Positions 54,436 to 64,000 of a stretch of 64,000 bases of DNA are shown one piece after another. The stretch's first letter is position 1. Every line of letters begins with the position of its first letter. Where the stretch lies: contig ML660772.1 in the NCBI GenBank assembly GCA_007570785.1, forward strand, positions 35,200,627 to 35,264,626, read 5' to 3'. Both the position numbers and the translations under genes were made by a program. A model generated the notes under the pieces. The model was not told the origin of the DNA. It worked only from the letters and a program-made list of their open reading frames with translations, and searched no databases. This DNA is from Antilocapra americana. Lineage: Eukaryota; Chordata; Mammalia; Artiodactyla; Antilocapridae.

Positions 54436-55760
54436 CAGTTCAGTTCAGTCACTCAGTCGTGTCCAAATCTTTGTGACCCTATGGACTGCAGCACACCAGG
54501 CTTCCCTGTTCATCACCAACTCCCAGAGCTTACTCAAACTCAAGTCGATCAAGTCGGTGATGCCATCCCACCATCTCATCCTCTGTAGTCCCCTTCTCCT
54601 CCCGCCTTCAATCTTTCCCAGCATCAGGGTCTTTTTGAATGAATCAGTTCTTTGCATCAGGTGACCAAAGTATTGTAGTTTCAGCTTTAGCATCAGTCCT
54701 TCCAATGAATACTCAGGGATGATTTCCTTTAGGATGGACTGGCTGGATCTCCTTGCAGTCCAAGGGACTCTCAAGAGTCTTCTCCAATACCACAGTTCAA
54801 AAGCATCAATTCTTTGGCACTCAGCTTTTTTATAAGTCCCACTCTCACATTCATACATGACTACTGGAAAAACCACAGCTTTGACTAGATTAGACCTTTG
54901 TTGACAGAGTAATGGCTCTGCTTTTTAATATGCTGTCTAGGTTGGTCATAGCTTTTCTTCCAAGAAGCAAGCGTCTTTTAATTTCATGGCTGCAGTCACC
55001 ATCTGCAGTGATTTTGAAGCCCAAGAAAATAAAGTGTGTCACTGTTTCCACTGTTTTCCCATCTATTTGCCATGAAGTGATGGGACTGGATGCCATCCAT
55101 GATCTTAGTTTTCTGAATGTTGAGTTTTAAGCCAACTTTTTCACTCTCATCTTTCACTTTCAGCAAGAGGCTCTTTAGTTCTTCTTTGCTTCCTGCCATA
55201 TGGTGGTGTCATCTGTATACCTGAGGTTATTGACATTTCTCCCAGAAACTTTGATTCCAGCTTGTGCTTCATCCAGTCCAGCGTTTTCCACGATATAATC
55301 TGCATATAAGTTAAATAAGCAAGGTGACAATATACAGCCTTGACGTACTCCTTTTTCTATTTGGAACCAGTCTGTTGTTTCATGTCCATTTCTAAGTGCT
55401 GCTTCTTGACCTGCATACAGGTTTCTCAAGAGGCAGGTCAGGTTGTCTGGTACTCCCATCTCTTGAAGAATTTTCCACAATTTTGTGATCCACACAGTCA
55501 CAGTCAATAAAGCGGATGTTTTTCTGGAACTCTCTTGCTTTTTCTGTGATCCAGGGGATGTTGGCAATCTGATCTCTGGTTCCTCTGCCTTTTCTAAATC
55601 CAGCTTGATAACATGGAAGTTTACAGTTCATATACTGTTGAAGCCTGGCTTGGAGAATTTTGAGCATTACTTTGCTAGCATGTGAGATGAGCACAATTGT
55701 GCAGTAGTTTGAGCATTCTTTGGCATTGCCTTTCTTTGGAATTGGAATGAAAACTGACCT
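54436..55760 (-). mobile_element. BovB LINE, 1.3 kb, with target-site duplication
   Basis: The longest complete BovB copy here, on the minus strand. The left end is cagttcagttcagtcac. The flanking words tttctactat (54426-54435) and tttctaccat (55761-55770) match at 9 of 10 positions and mark the duplication. It reaches further upstream into the RT domain than the other copies (gaaaactgaccttttc at 55749-55764). Confidence 0.94.
54445..55755 (-). pseudogene. BovB ORF2 pseudogene
   Basis: Minus-strand blocks in order: LISHASKVMLKILQARLQQY and GFRKGRGTRDQIANI (55694-55392), DCDCVDHKIVE, then LLRNLYAGQEA, GVRQGCILSPCLFNLYADYI and the catalytic box as YTDD (55208-55219), which keeps both Asp but changes Ala to Thr. 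Next KVKDESEKVGLKLNIQKTKI, HEIKRRLLLGRKAMTNLDSI and the C-terminus 54876-54445 ([20 protein letters not shown] ... [12 protein letters not shown]). Three or more frameshifts make it inactive. It is the best RT-bearing BovB in the interior of the window. Confidence 0.9.
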
Positions 55761-55770
55761 TTTCTACCAT

Positions 55771-56529
55771 GTCTTGTCACTAAAATTTCTGCTACTCTCT
55801 GGATAACATGTACTCAGAAAGCCTAGAACCACTGGAATACAAGATTCCAAACATTTCTGAGCATTCACCAATCCATTCTATTACTTCTTTTCACAATATT
55901 TTGTCATTTTTTCATAGGAAGAATGAATGCAACTGCTCATTATCTTATTTTTCTTTCTGTCTTCATTCTTAATTTAAAATGTTTAATACTAAGTTAAAGA
56001 TATTCACCATTTTTTGACATTCATAAAACTCATGAGGCTTATGCCCCTTTTCTTGAATCTGAGTGAGCACTGTGACTGCTTGTTGAATAGAACATGACAG
56101 AAACAGTGATGGGCCAGTTTTCAGGTCATAGCCTTAATAAGCTGGTATCGTCCTCCTCCTGTCTTTTTAAACACATACTCTTGGAAATTCGTTACCATGT
56201 TGGGAGGAAGTTCAAACAACATTGTGAAAAGGCCAACAGGGAAATTAATCAAGGCTACTAGTACATAGCCCTCCTAAATTCCCAGCTCAGAACTGGCACC
56301 AACTTGCCAGCTTTTTCAGTGAGTCATTTTATAAACAGATCCTTCACCTTTAGTTGAGCTGTCCTAACTGATGCTTCATAGAGCAGAAATGAGCTACTCC
56401 TTCTGACCAGTGCCCAAATTTCAGATTTGTGAGTAACATAACTGCTATGGCTTTAAGCTGTTAAGTTCTGGGTGTTGGTTACACAGCAATAAATTGTGTT
56501 CAGTGAAAGAAATGAATGATGCCTCATGC
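55771..56529. other. Unassigned sequence
   Basis: No gene or repeat recognised. Confidence 0.5.
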
Positions 56530-56733
56530 TCATGCTTAGTCGCTCAGTTGTGTCTGACTCTGCGACCCCATAGACTATAACCCACCAGGCTTCTCTGTTC
56601 ACAGGATTCTCCAGGCAGGAATACTAGAGTGAGTAGCCATTCCCTCCCTCAGGGGATCTTCCTCACTCAGGGATTGAAATCGGGTCTTCCGCACTGCAGG
56701 TGGATTCTTTGTCTGAGCCACCAGGGAAGCTCC
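56530..56733 (-). mobile_element. Bov-tA SINE
   Basis: Minus-strand Bov-tA: catgcttagtcgctcagttg at the left, body with attctccaggcaggaatact, and the tRNA-like head at the right (gtctgagccaccagggaag). It has lost a few bases in the head. No clear target-site duplication. Confidence 0.92.
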
Positions 56734-58644
56734 TTAACAATGATTAATGAAATGTAAATATAAAATGAATTTCTAGTAGTCAACTATTGTGAAGAATATA
56801 AATATTATCATGAACATGCCACTTATCTTTATTTAGTACAATAAGCCAAACTGTATTTATTACTAGTATTTGAGTTATCTTGCTATATGCACAGAGCCAT
56901 TGACGTAAATATTTGGTCAAAAAATTGAGAGGGGTAGATATTTTCCTCATTCACATGAAAGCAAAAAGAATTTAGGAATCAAATGAAAGCTATACCTGAA
57001 AAGTATTTGATGTAATAGTACCACCTTCCTAAATTCTGAAGAATTTAGAATAAAGATCGCCTATTTTTTTTTAAACAATGTACAGCTAGCTCCATCGTGT
57101 TTCACTATTTAGAGGATTGGTTACTGATACTAAGCCACTCAGCTGATAAACAAAAGAATGAGACAGAGCAGAATAGAATGCAATGGTCAGTGAGGATGGT
57201 TTATCTGTCTAATGTTTCAGAATAGTATAATTTCAGTTTGCATATTTTCTTTTTAGTCTACTACGTGTATAATGTTCAGGGTTTTCAGCAGATCAAGTCA
57301 TTTCAAAGTAGAGCTCCCTAGTCTGTTTACAGGTGCAACTAGAGATACTTTGCTTTATCCATCTCAGGATGAGTCTCACCCATAAATTAAAACTTTTTAA
57401 TAAATAGTTAATAAACACACAAATAAAAATTACAGTTGATTTTTCAATGAGACTTGGTCTATGAGTGGGCAATTTGGTATGAGATCTGAAAATTGAATCA
57501 CATTTTGCCCTCTCACTTTCTTTAAAAATAGGCATAAGTTAGGATATCATAGGTGGTTTATAACCAAAACTCAAACTAATAATGTCTTAAGCATGTTCAC
57601 AATAGACAGTATAATGTTACTATGACAGCTCTGTTCTGCAAGTTGTTCAGGGACCCAAACTCCTTTTGTCTTGTTGTTCCTCTATCTTTAGGCTATTTTC
57701 TTCATCCAAGATGTCTTGTGTGAAGACATCCACATTCCAAGCAATAGGATGATACAAAGGGCATGCCTTCCCTTTCAGGATGCAACCTAAAGTTTCACAG
57801 ATCAATTCTGCTAGCATTACATTGGCTGCAATTAGCTAACACAGGCCACATCCAACTGAAAGAAAGGTGGACAATGGGCAGACTTTTTTCAGTATGGCCA
57901 TGCGCCCAGCAAAAAAAATTCAGTATACTACTGCTATGAGAAAGAAATGGAGATTAGATGTTGAGCAACAACTAGAATGCTTTCCAAAGTTGCACTCTCT
58001 TAGAAGGAAGGATGTATCTTTCAGATAATATTTTACATTATACAAAATCAGTGACTTGAATTTTCTGCCTGAATGAACACTAGACAAATGCTTTACCTAA
58101 ACCACTCGGACCAAAATTTCATAAAGAATTCTTAACTATCAAATGAGATGATGCATTTTTAAGTCATCTTTATATACTAGTCATAAAATACTTTAATAAA
58201 GAAACAAGAAGTCATTGATTCAGACATGGCTAATAGATATTCACGGCATTTTTATCTTTGCTAAGCAACAATTTTTAGAGTGCTCTACATGTTTGCTTTT
58301 TATATAATTTTAACACACACAATATCTTTCAGCAGACAATCTCAAGAAGCTTTTGTAAACATTAATTAACTGAACTTCACACCACTCTTGAGAACTGAAA
58401 ATTAATACAACCATTTACATGGCAGGAAGCCAGATGAACATTGCAATCAAGCAATATGGAGCTTACTTAGTTTCAGCCATGTAACAACATCAAATAGGCA
58501 GTACTAGAAACTCAATGTTAATCTGAAAATTGGGGATTTAGTTATTTCTAGGCTCGCAAATGATTATTACTCTATTTTCAATTCAAGCAAAATCACATTA
58601 CTAAAACAAACACAAAAAGAAACACTTTATTTCAAAGTGATACT
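56734..58644. other. Unassigned, insertion-free sequence
   Basis: About 1.9 kb of AT-rich sequence with no recognised gene or repeat. A T-run is at 57066-57073. Confidence 0.5.
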
Positions 58645-59265
58645 TCCCACTGCTGGGCATATACACCGAGGAAACCAGAATTGAAAGAGCCAAGTATACC
58701 CCAATGTTCATCCCTGCATTGTTTACAATAGCCAGGACATGGAAGCAACCTAGATGCCCATCAACTGACGAATGGATAAGAAAGCTGTGGTACATATACA
58801 CAATGGAATATTACTCAGCATTAAAAAAAAATTCATTTGAAGCAATTCTACTCAGATGGACGAAACTGGAGCCCATTATCCAGAGTGAAGTAAGCCAGAA
58901 GCAAAAACAACAATACAGTATATTAACACATATATATGGAATTTAGAAAGACGGTAACGAGAACCCAACATGCGAGACAGCAAAAGGAACGCAGATGGTA
59001 TAGAATAGACTCGTGGACTTTGTGGATGAGGGTAAAGGTGGGATGATATGGGAGAAGGGCATTGAAACAAGTTAATTATCATATGTCTAATCAATCGCCA
59101 GCCCAGGATTGATGCTCGGGGCTGGTGCAGCGAGATTTCCCAGGGGGGAGGGAGGAGGGAGGGGGGTTCTGGAGGGGAAGCATATGTAAACCCATGGTGA
59201 TATCATGACATTGTATGGCAAAAACAATAAAAAAAAATAAATTAAAAAAAATAAATAAATAAATG
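58645..59265 (+). mobile_element. Ruminant L1 LINE 3' end
   Basis: Sense L1 starting 500 bp before the ORF2 stop. The last 80 codons are open at 58704-58946 ([56 protein letters not shown]). Next come the 3' UTR with the G-run tract (59143-59178) and an A-rich tail (59227-59263). It belongs to the same UTR variant as the 31.3-kb copy. No convincing target-site duplication. Confidence 0.94.
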
Positions 59266-60600
59266 CAACTGATACCTAGACTTCTATATATAAATCTAAA
59301 TATGAAAATAAAATTGAAATGATTCTCACCAGATAGACTTTTAGCATGAAGCTTGATGAAATTTTTTCCAAATTTGCTTTAAAAAATGTTATTCAATTCA
59401 TGTGTAAGGAAAAGATGCACATATCAGATTTCTCTGAATAAAATAAGCAAATTATATATGAAAACATGGTATGTGTACTTTCTCAACCTATCTTAGAGTT
59501 ATTGTGATGAATAAATAATAAAAATATGGTAAAATGTATTACAGTGAATACACTATCCAAAGAGCTAATTTCTCAGTATGACATGAAACATATTGATAAT
59601 ACTTAAAATCCCAAAACTGTTATTCATTGGAAAAAATTAATTATATGATTTTATTTGTTGTAGGGAATTTTTCAAATACATAAAGAGATAAAACCATGGT
59701 CCCTTAATGAGGCAGATAAGATTAATTTAGTCACCAAATAAAAGCTTTAACATGACACTTATTTCTTGCAATCTGATCTAGGTCTGAAAAAAGTGAGGTC
59801 TAAGCCTCACTTTAATGGAAGCTCAAATACAGAAATAAAGGCAACAGAATTATTTATTTCTTATAGGACTGGACAAGTGTCCAGTGCAAGATTTACTGAT
59901 GACAAATAGCATGAAGACTAATGAAATATGAACCAATAGCTTTCAGCTCATACCTTCATCAGTGATCTTTACAAAATGCTCCTTGAATAGACTTTTTCAA
60001 ACCCTTCAAAATAAAAGCAATCCAAAGTTTAGATACAGGAGAATATTCTGAAAGATCTTTTGAAGCTGCTCATTTTCCAAATCACAAGAAACTACAACAA
60101 ATTTTTGGAAAGTTTCTCCTAGAACTTTTATCCTGGCTAGGTTAATAAAGAGAGGGAGCTAGGATTCCATTCCACCTGGCTCACCCTTTCCTATGGACTG
60201 ACACACCCAAAACATTAGAGTTTTAAGCCAGCTAACTAATGAAATCTATTTCAGAGCTAATAGTTTAAACTTATGGGTTATTTTGATTGGTTGAAGGGGT
60301 GTGGGGAGTATTTTTCCAAAGGAATATCAAATTCAACTTTAGTAACTTACTCAAGGAAAAGAGTTCTCGTCATCAAAACCTGATAAACATGCAACATCTC
60401 TGCTAATAGCAATGGTGGAATAGAAAGATGATAGTAATTTATGAAAGAATGGGAAATAGCTTGATCTAGGGATGTAATGACTCTTTTTAAGAAAGATACA
60501 TATATATATTTTTTTCTAATACATATTAGAAAGTTTTATTGGTTTCTTTTTAAATAAAACTACAAAATTCTGTCTACATATGTGATGTGAAAATCATTTT
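59266..60600. other. Unassigned AT-rich sequence
   Basis: No gene or repeat recognised. A short (TA)n/T-run is at about 60499-60516. Confidence 0.5.
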
Positions 60601-60705
60601 AACAATAGTTATTGAGAGTCTTCTACTGTGTATAGCAAAAGATATGGAAATGAGCAAGACAAGTTCTGCCCTCAAGAAGCATACAATGAAAAGGAAGACA
60701 AAGAG
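60601..60705 (+). repeat. Ancient dispersed repeat, family not assigned
   Basis: Same type as at 11.2 and 16.5 kb: atagttattgagagtcttct actgtg, gatatggaaatgagcaagac aagttctgccctcaagaagc. Confidence 0.45.
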
Positions 60706-61036
60706 GTACGTTTTCAGGAAGAATAAAATAAGTATTGCTAGAAAAGGAGAACTTTAAAGGAGAAAAACAATGAGTTTCTTAGAAGATTCAGGAAAGGTTG
60801 ATTAAGCAAGGAACTATTTTATATGGACCTTGATGGATAGGTAAGATTTTGGTTTTTGGCATCTAAGGGTGCACAATAGGGATGGAAGGATTCCAAGTAA
60901 CAAAAACAGGACAAATGAAAGTCTGAAACATACTGAGTGGTGAAAGTAGAATGTAGAGGGCCATGTAATAGAATATAAATTTGGAAAAACAGGTCAGGGT
61001 AAATACTGTGCTTTTTGGCTTGCAATATGTGCATCA
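60706..61036. other. Unassigned sequence
   Basis: No gene or repeat recognised. Confidence 0.45.
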
Positions 61037-61051
61037 AAAGTATTGGGTACA

Positions 61052-61163
61052 GGGCCTTCCCTGGTGGTCCAGTGGTCAAGACTTTGTGCTTCCACTGCAA
61101 AGGATACATGTTCAATTCCTGGTCAGAGAACTAAGAGTCCACATGTTGTGTGGCACAGCCAAA
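61052..61163 (+). mobile_element. CHR-2-type tRNA SINE, short
   Basis: Head gggccttccctggtggtcca gtggtcaagac, B-box region tgttcaattcctgg, ggtcagagaactaagagtcc, a short ccacatgttgtgtggcacag segment and a pure A-tail. Flanks aaaagtattgggtaca (61037-61051) and aaaagtgtgggtaca (61165-61178) look like a near-perfect target-site duplication. Confidence 0.9.
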
Positions 61164-61179
61164 AAAAAGTGTGGGTACA

Positions 61180-61628
61180 AACCCCTGAGACTGGATTTGA
61201 TTTTAAGAACTTATTCCATACACTCTTTATTACTAACAGTACTCATTCAATGCTTGTGATAGTGAGCTGTGCCAAATAATTGTACATTAAGTGCTCTGAA
61301 TGTTTTATTAATTATGCACTTAAAATGATCATAGCTAAATTAAAACTTCATTTATATTCTGCAAATGAGAACTACACTGGCTGAGTAGCATCTGTGATCT
61401 TTTTCTCTTTGAATATATAAATATATTGTAGAAGAAATTTAGAATCTTAAAATGAACCTTAGAAGTGTGGATCTCTCCTAACCAACCCTTCTCCTGAAAT
61501 GCTGAAGGAGAACCAGTATTAAATGGCTTAAGTTTGTCTTCCTCTCTGTGCCCTTTCTTTTAATAGAATTATTACTTAGTATTGAGATAACCCAATGCAA
61601 GCTCAGCTTTTAGAGCCAAATGTGATAT
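61180..61628. other. Unassigned sequence
   Basis: No gene or repeat recognised. Confidence 0.45.
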
Positions 61629-61636
61629 AAAAGATT

Positions 61637-62310
61637 AATCTCAAAAATATACAAGCAACTCCTGCAGCTCAATTCCAGAAAAATAAACGACCCAATCAAA
61701 AAGTGAGCCAAAGAACTGAACAGACATTTCTCCAAAGAAGACATACAAATGGCTAACAAACATATGAAAAGATGCTCAACATCACTCATTATCAGAGAAA
61801 AGCAAATCAAAACCACAATGAGGTACCACCTTACACCAGTCAGAATGGCTGCCATCCAAAAGTCTACAAGCAATAAATGCTGGAGAGGATGTGGAGAAAA
61901 GGGAACCCTCTTACACTGTTGGTGGGAATGCAAACTAGTACAGGCACTATGGAGAACAGTGTGGAGATTCCTTAAAAAACTGAAAATAAAACTGCCATAT
62001 GACCCAGCAATCCCACTGCTGGGCATACACACCGAGGAAACCAGAACTGAAAGAGACACATGTACCCCAATGTTCATTGCTGCATTGTTTACAATAGCCA
62101 GGACATGGAAGCAACCTAGATGTCCATCAACAGACGAATGGATAAGAAAGCAGTGGTACATATACACAATGGAATATTACTCAGCCATTAAAAAGAATAC
62201 GTTTGAATCAGTTCTCCTGAGGTGGACAAAACTGGAGCCTATTAAACAGAGCAAAGTAAGCCAGAAGGAAAAACAATACAGTATACTACTGCATATATAA
62301 GGAATTTAGA
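61637..62310 (+). pseudogene. L1 ORF2 C-terminal pseudogene
   Basis: A TGA replaces a conserved Trp codon at 61704-61706, and from there the frame is open through 62300. It carries [20 protein letters not shown], an intact Cys-rich motif [18 protein letters not shown] (about 61878-61932), [16 protein letters not shown] and [21 protein letters not shown] small deletion near 62278 changes the C-terminus. The RT core is absent. Confidence 0.88.
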
Positions 62311-62627
62311 AATATGGTAACGATAACCCATAAGACAGCAAAAGAAACGCAGATGTATAGAACAATCTTTTGGACTCTGTGGAAGAGGGCAAGGGTGGGA
62401 TGATATGGGAGAATGGCATTGAAACATGTAAATTACCATATGTGAAATGAATCGCCAGCCTAGGTTTGATGCTTGAAACAGGGTGCTCAGGGCTGGTGCA
62501 CTGGGATGACCCAGAGCGATGGAATTGGGAGGGAAGTGGGAGGGGGGTTCTGGAAGGGGAACACATGTATATACATGGTGGATTCATGTCAATGTATGGC
62601 AAAACAAACATGATAATGTAAAGAAAA
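61637..62627 (+). mobile_element. Ruminant L1 LINE 3' end
   Basis: Sense L1, about 1 kb, entering ORF2 at the equivalent of 30470 of the longest copy and ending in a short A-rich tail. aaaagatt at 61629-61636 and 62628-62635 may be its target-site duplication. Its 3' UTR carries the gaaacagggtgctcagggct variant and a shorter G-run tract, as in the minus-strand copy at 40 kb. Confidence 0.93.
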
Positions 62628-62635
62628 AAAAGATT

Positions 62636-62853
62636 GTGTGCTATGTTTCTTCATTCAGGTCTGACTCATTGCGACCCTATGGTCTGGGGCCCATTAGGCT
62701 CTTCTGTCCACAAAATTATTCAGGCAAGAATACTGCAGTGGGTTGCCATAGCATCCTCCAAGGGATCTTCCTTATCCAGAGATCAAACCCCCATCTCTTA
62801 CATCTGCTGCACTGACAGGTAGGTTTTTACCACTAGCGCCACCTGGGAAGCCC
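62636..62853 (-). mobile_element. Bov-tA SINE
   Basis: Minus-strand, full length: gtgctatgtttcttcattca ggtctgactcattgcgaccc at the left, with the tRNA-like head at the right (ccacctgggaagccc reversed). It lies only 8 bp after the L1 tail and just before BovB, so three insertions are packed into about 1.3 kb. Confidence 0.93.
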
Positions 62854-62862
62854 AATATGAAA

Positions 62863-64000
62863 GGTTCAGTTCAGTTCGGGTCAGTCGCTCAGTTGTTTCT
62901 AACTATTTGCGATCCCATGAATTGCAGCACGCCTAGCCTCCCTGTCCATCACCAACTCCTGGAGTCCACCCAAACCCATGTCCATCAAGTCAGTGATGCC
63001 ACTAAGCCATCTCATCCTCTATTGTCCCCTTCTCCTCCTGCCCCCAATCCTTCCCAGCATTAGGGTCTTTTTTCAATGAGTCAACTCTTCGCATGAAGTG
63101 GCCAAAGTACTGGAGTTTCAGCTTCAACATCAGTCCTTCCAATGAACACCCAGGACTGATCTCCTTTAGGATGGACTGGTTGGATCTCCTTGCAGTCCAA
63201 GGGACTCTCAAGAGACTTCTCCAACACCACAGTTCAAAAGCATCAATTCTTCTGCGCTCAGCTTTCTTCACCATCCAACTCTCACATCCATACATGACTA
63301 ATGGAAAAACAATAGCCTTGACTAGATGGACCTTTGTTGGCAAAGTAATGTCTCTGCTTTTCAATATGCTATCTAGTTTGGTCATAACTTTCCTTCCAAG
63401 GAGTAAGCGTCTTTTCATTTCATGGGTGCAATCACCATCTGCATTGATTTTTGGGAACCAAGAAAATAAAGTCAGCCACTGTTTCCACTGTTTCCCGATC
63501 TATTTCCCTTGAAGTGATGGGACCAGATGCCATGATCTTAGTTTTCTGAATGTTGAGCTTTAAGCCAACTTTTTCACTCTCCTCTTTCACTTTCATCAAG
63601 AGGCTTTTGGGTTCCTCTTCACTTTGTGCCATAAGGGTGGTGTCATCCGCATATCTGAGGTTATTGATATTTTTGCCAGCAATCTTGATTCCAGCTTGTG
63701 CTTTTCCCAGCCCAGTGTTTCTCATGATGTACTCTGCATATAAGTGAAATAGGCAAGGTGACAATATATAGCCTTGACATACTCCTTTTCCTATTTGAAA
63801 CCAGTCTGTTGTTCCATGTCCAGTTCTAACTGTTGCTTCCTGACCTGCATACAGGTTTCTCAAGAGACAGGTCAGATGGTCTGGTATTCCCATCTCTTTC
63901 AGAATTTTCCACAGTTTATTGTGATCCACACAGTAAATGGCTTTGGCATAGTCAATAAAGCAGAAGTAGAAGTTTTTCTGGAACTCTCTTGCTTTTTCGA
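62863..64000 (-). mobile_element. BovB LINE, runs off the right edge
   Basis: Minus-strand BovB starting with ttcagttcagttcgg (3' end) and continuing beyond the window. It is collinear with the copies at 46 and 54 kb. At least 1.1 kb is present, and the 5' extent is unknown. Confidence 0.96.
62880..64000 (-). pseudogene. BovB ORF2, partial, with intact YADD
   Basis: Minus-strand 63929-63432 is open for 165 codons: WKILKEMGIPDHLTCLLRNL, GTTDWFQIGKGVCQGYILSP, AQAGIKIAGKNINNLRY, the catalytic YADD intact (63642-63653), KVKEESEKVGLKLNIQKTKI. A frameshift near 63430-63440 leads into 63418-63002 (138 codons: [63 protein letters not shown]). Another break near 63002-63010 disrupts the C-terminus. 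It is the only BovB here with both catalytic Asp in the canonical YADD, yet it is frameshifted and so presumably inactive. The N-terminal half lies outside the window. Confidence 0.9.

Overview
The window is gene-poor nuclear DNA of a ruminant, most probably a bovid (cattle, sheep or goat type). The diagnosis rests on its repeats. There are nine BovB (RTE-type LINE) fragments, several Bov-tA SINEs with tRNA-Glu-like heads, one dimeric Bov-A2 SINE, cetartiodactyl CHR-2-type tRNA SINEs and seven ruminant-type L1 fragments. I found no protein-coding gene, no exon with plausible splice structure and no functional RNA gene. Every long open frame is a piece of a dead L1, BovB or mariner protein, or an antisense shadow of one.

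Layout. 1-3.5 kb: an old ruminant L1 broken by a BovB piece and a SINE, with a BovB abutting its tail. 4-12.7 kb: a long stretch with no ruminant-specific insertion, holding only ancient MIR, L2 and L1M relics. 12.7-19.9 kb: one Bov-tA with a perfect target-site duplication, two LTR-like blocks, L2 and MIR relics, and an old L1MA split by a SINE dimer. 21.6-23.7 kb: a Bov-A2 SINE and an almost full-length Hsmar1-like mariner. 26-26.6 kb: a BovB inserted into a MIR. 28.1-31.5 kb: the youngest-looking and longest element, a 5'-truncated L1 of 3.4 kb with a target-site duplication and an apparent 35-bp 3' transduction. 31.5-39.1 kb: again free of ruminant-specific insertions, with MIR, L1M, LTR-like and MLT1 relics. 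39.7-64 kb: a dense area with two tail-to-tail L1 ends, six BovB copies, three further L1 3' ends and six SINEs.

The elements are related mechanistically, not by a shared pathway. L1 and BovB each encode(d) an endonuclease/reverse transcriptase that copies RNA into nicked DNA. The tRNA-derived SINEs were copied in trans, and the Bov-tA/Bov-A2 families share 3' sequence with BovB. All coding sequences here carry stops, frameshifts, truncations or altered catalytic residues, so none is expected to be active.

I did not find an undescribed biological system. The observations most worth checking are the L1 3' transduction at 31.5 kb, the mariner at 22.4-23.7 kb, the two inverted-repeat pairs (39.7-40.3 kb and 52.6-55.8 kb), the rearranged L1 at the left end and the insertion-poor blocks. 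Family names come from recognising the sequences by eye, so ages, divergence and exact subfamily names were not measured.
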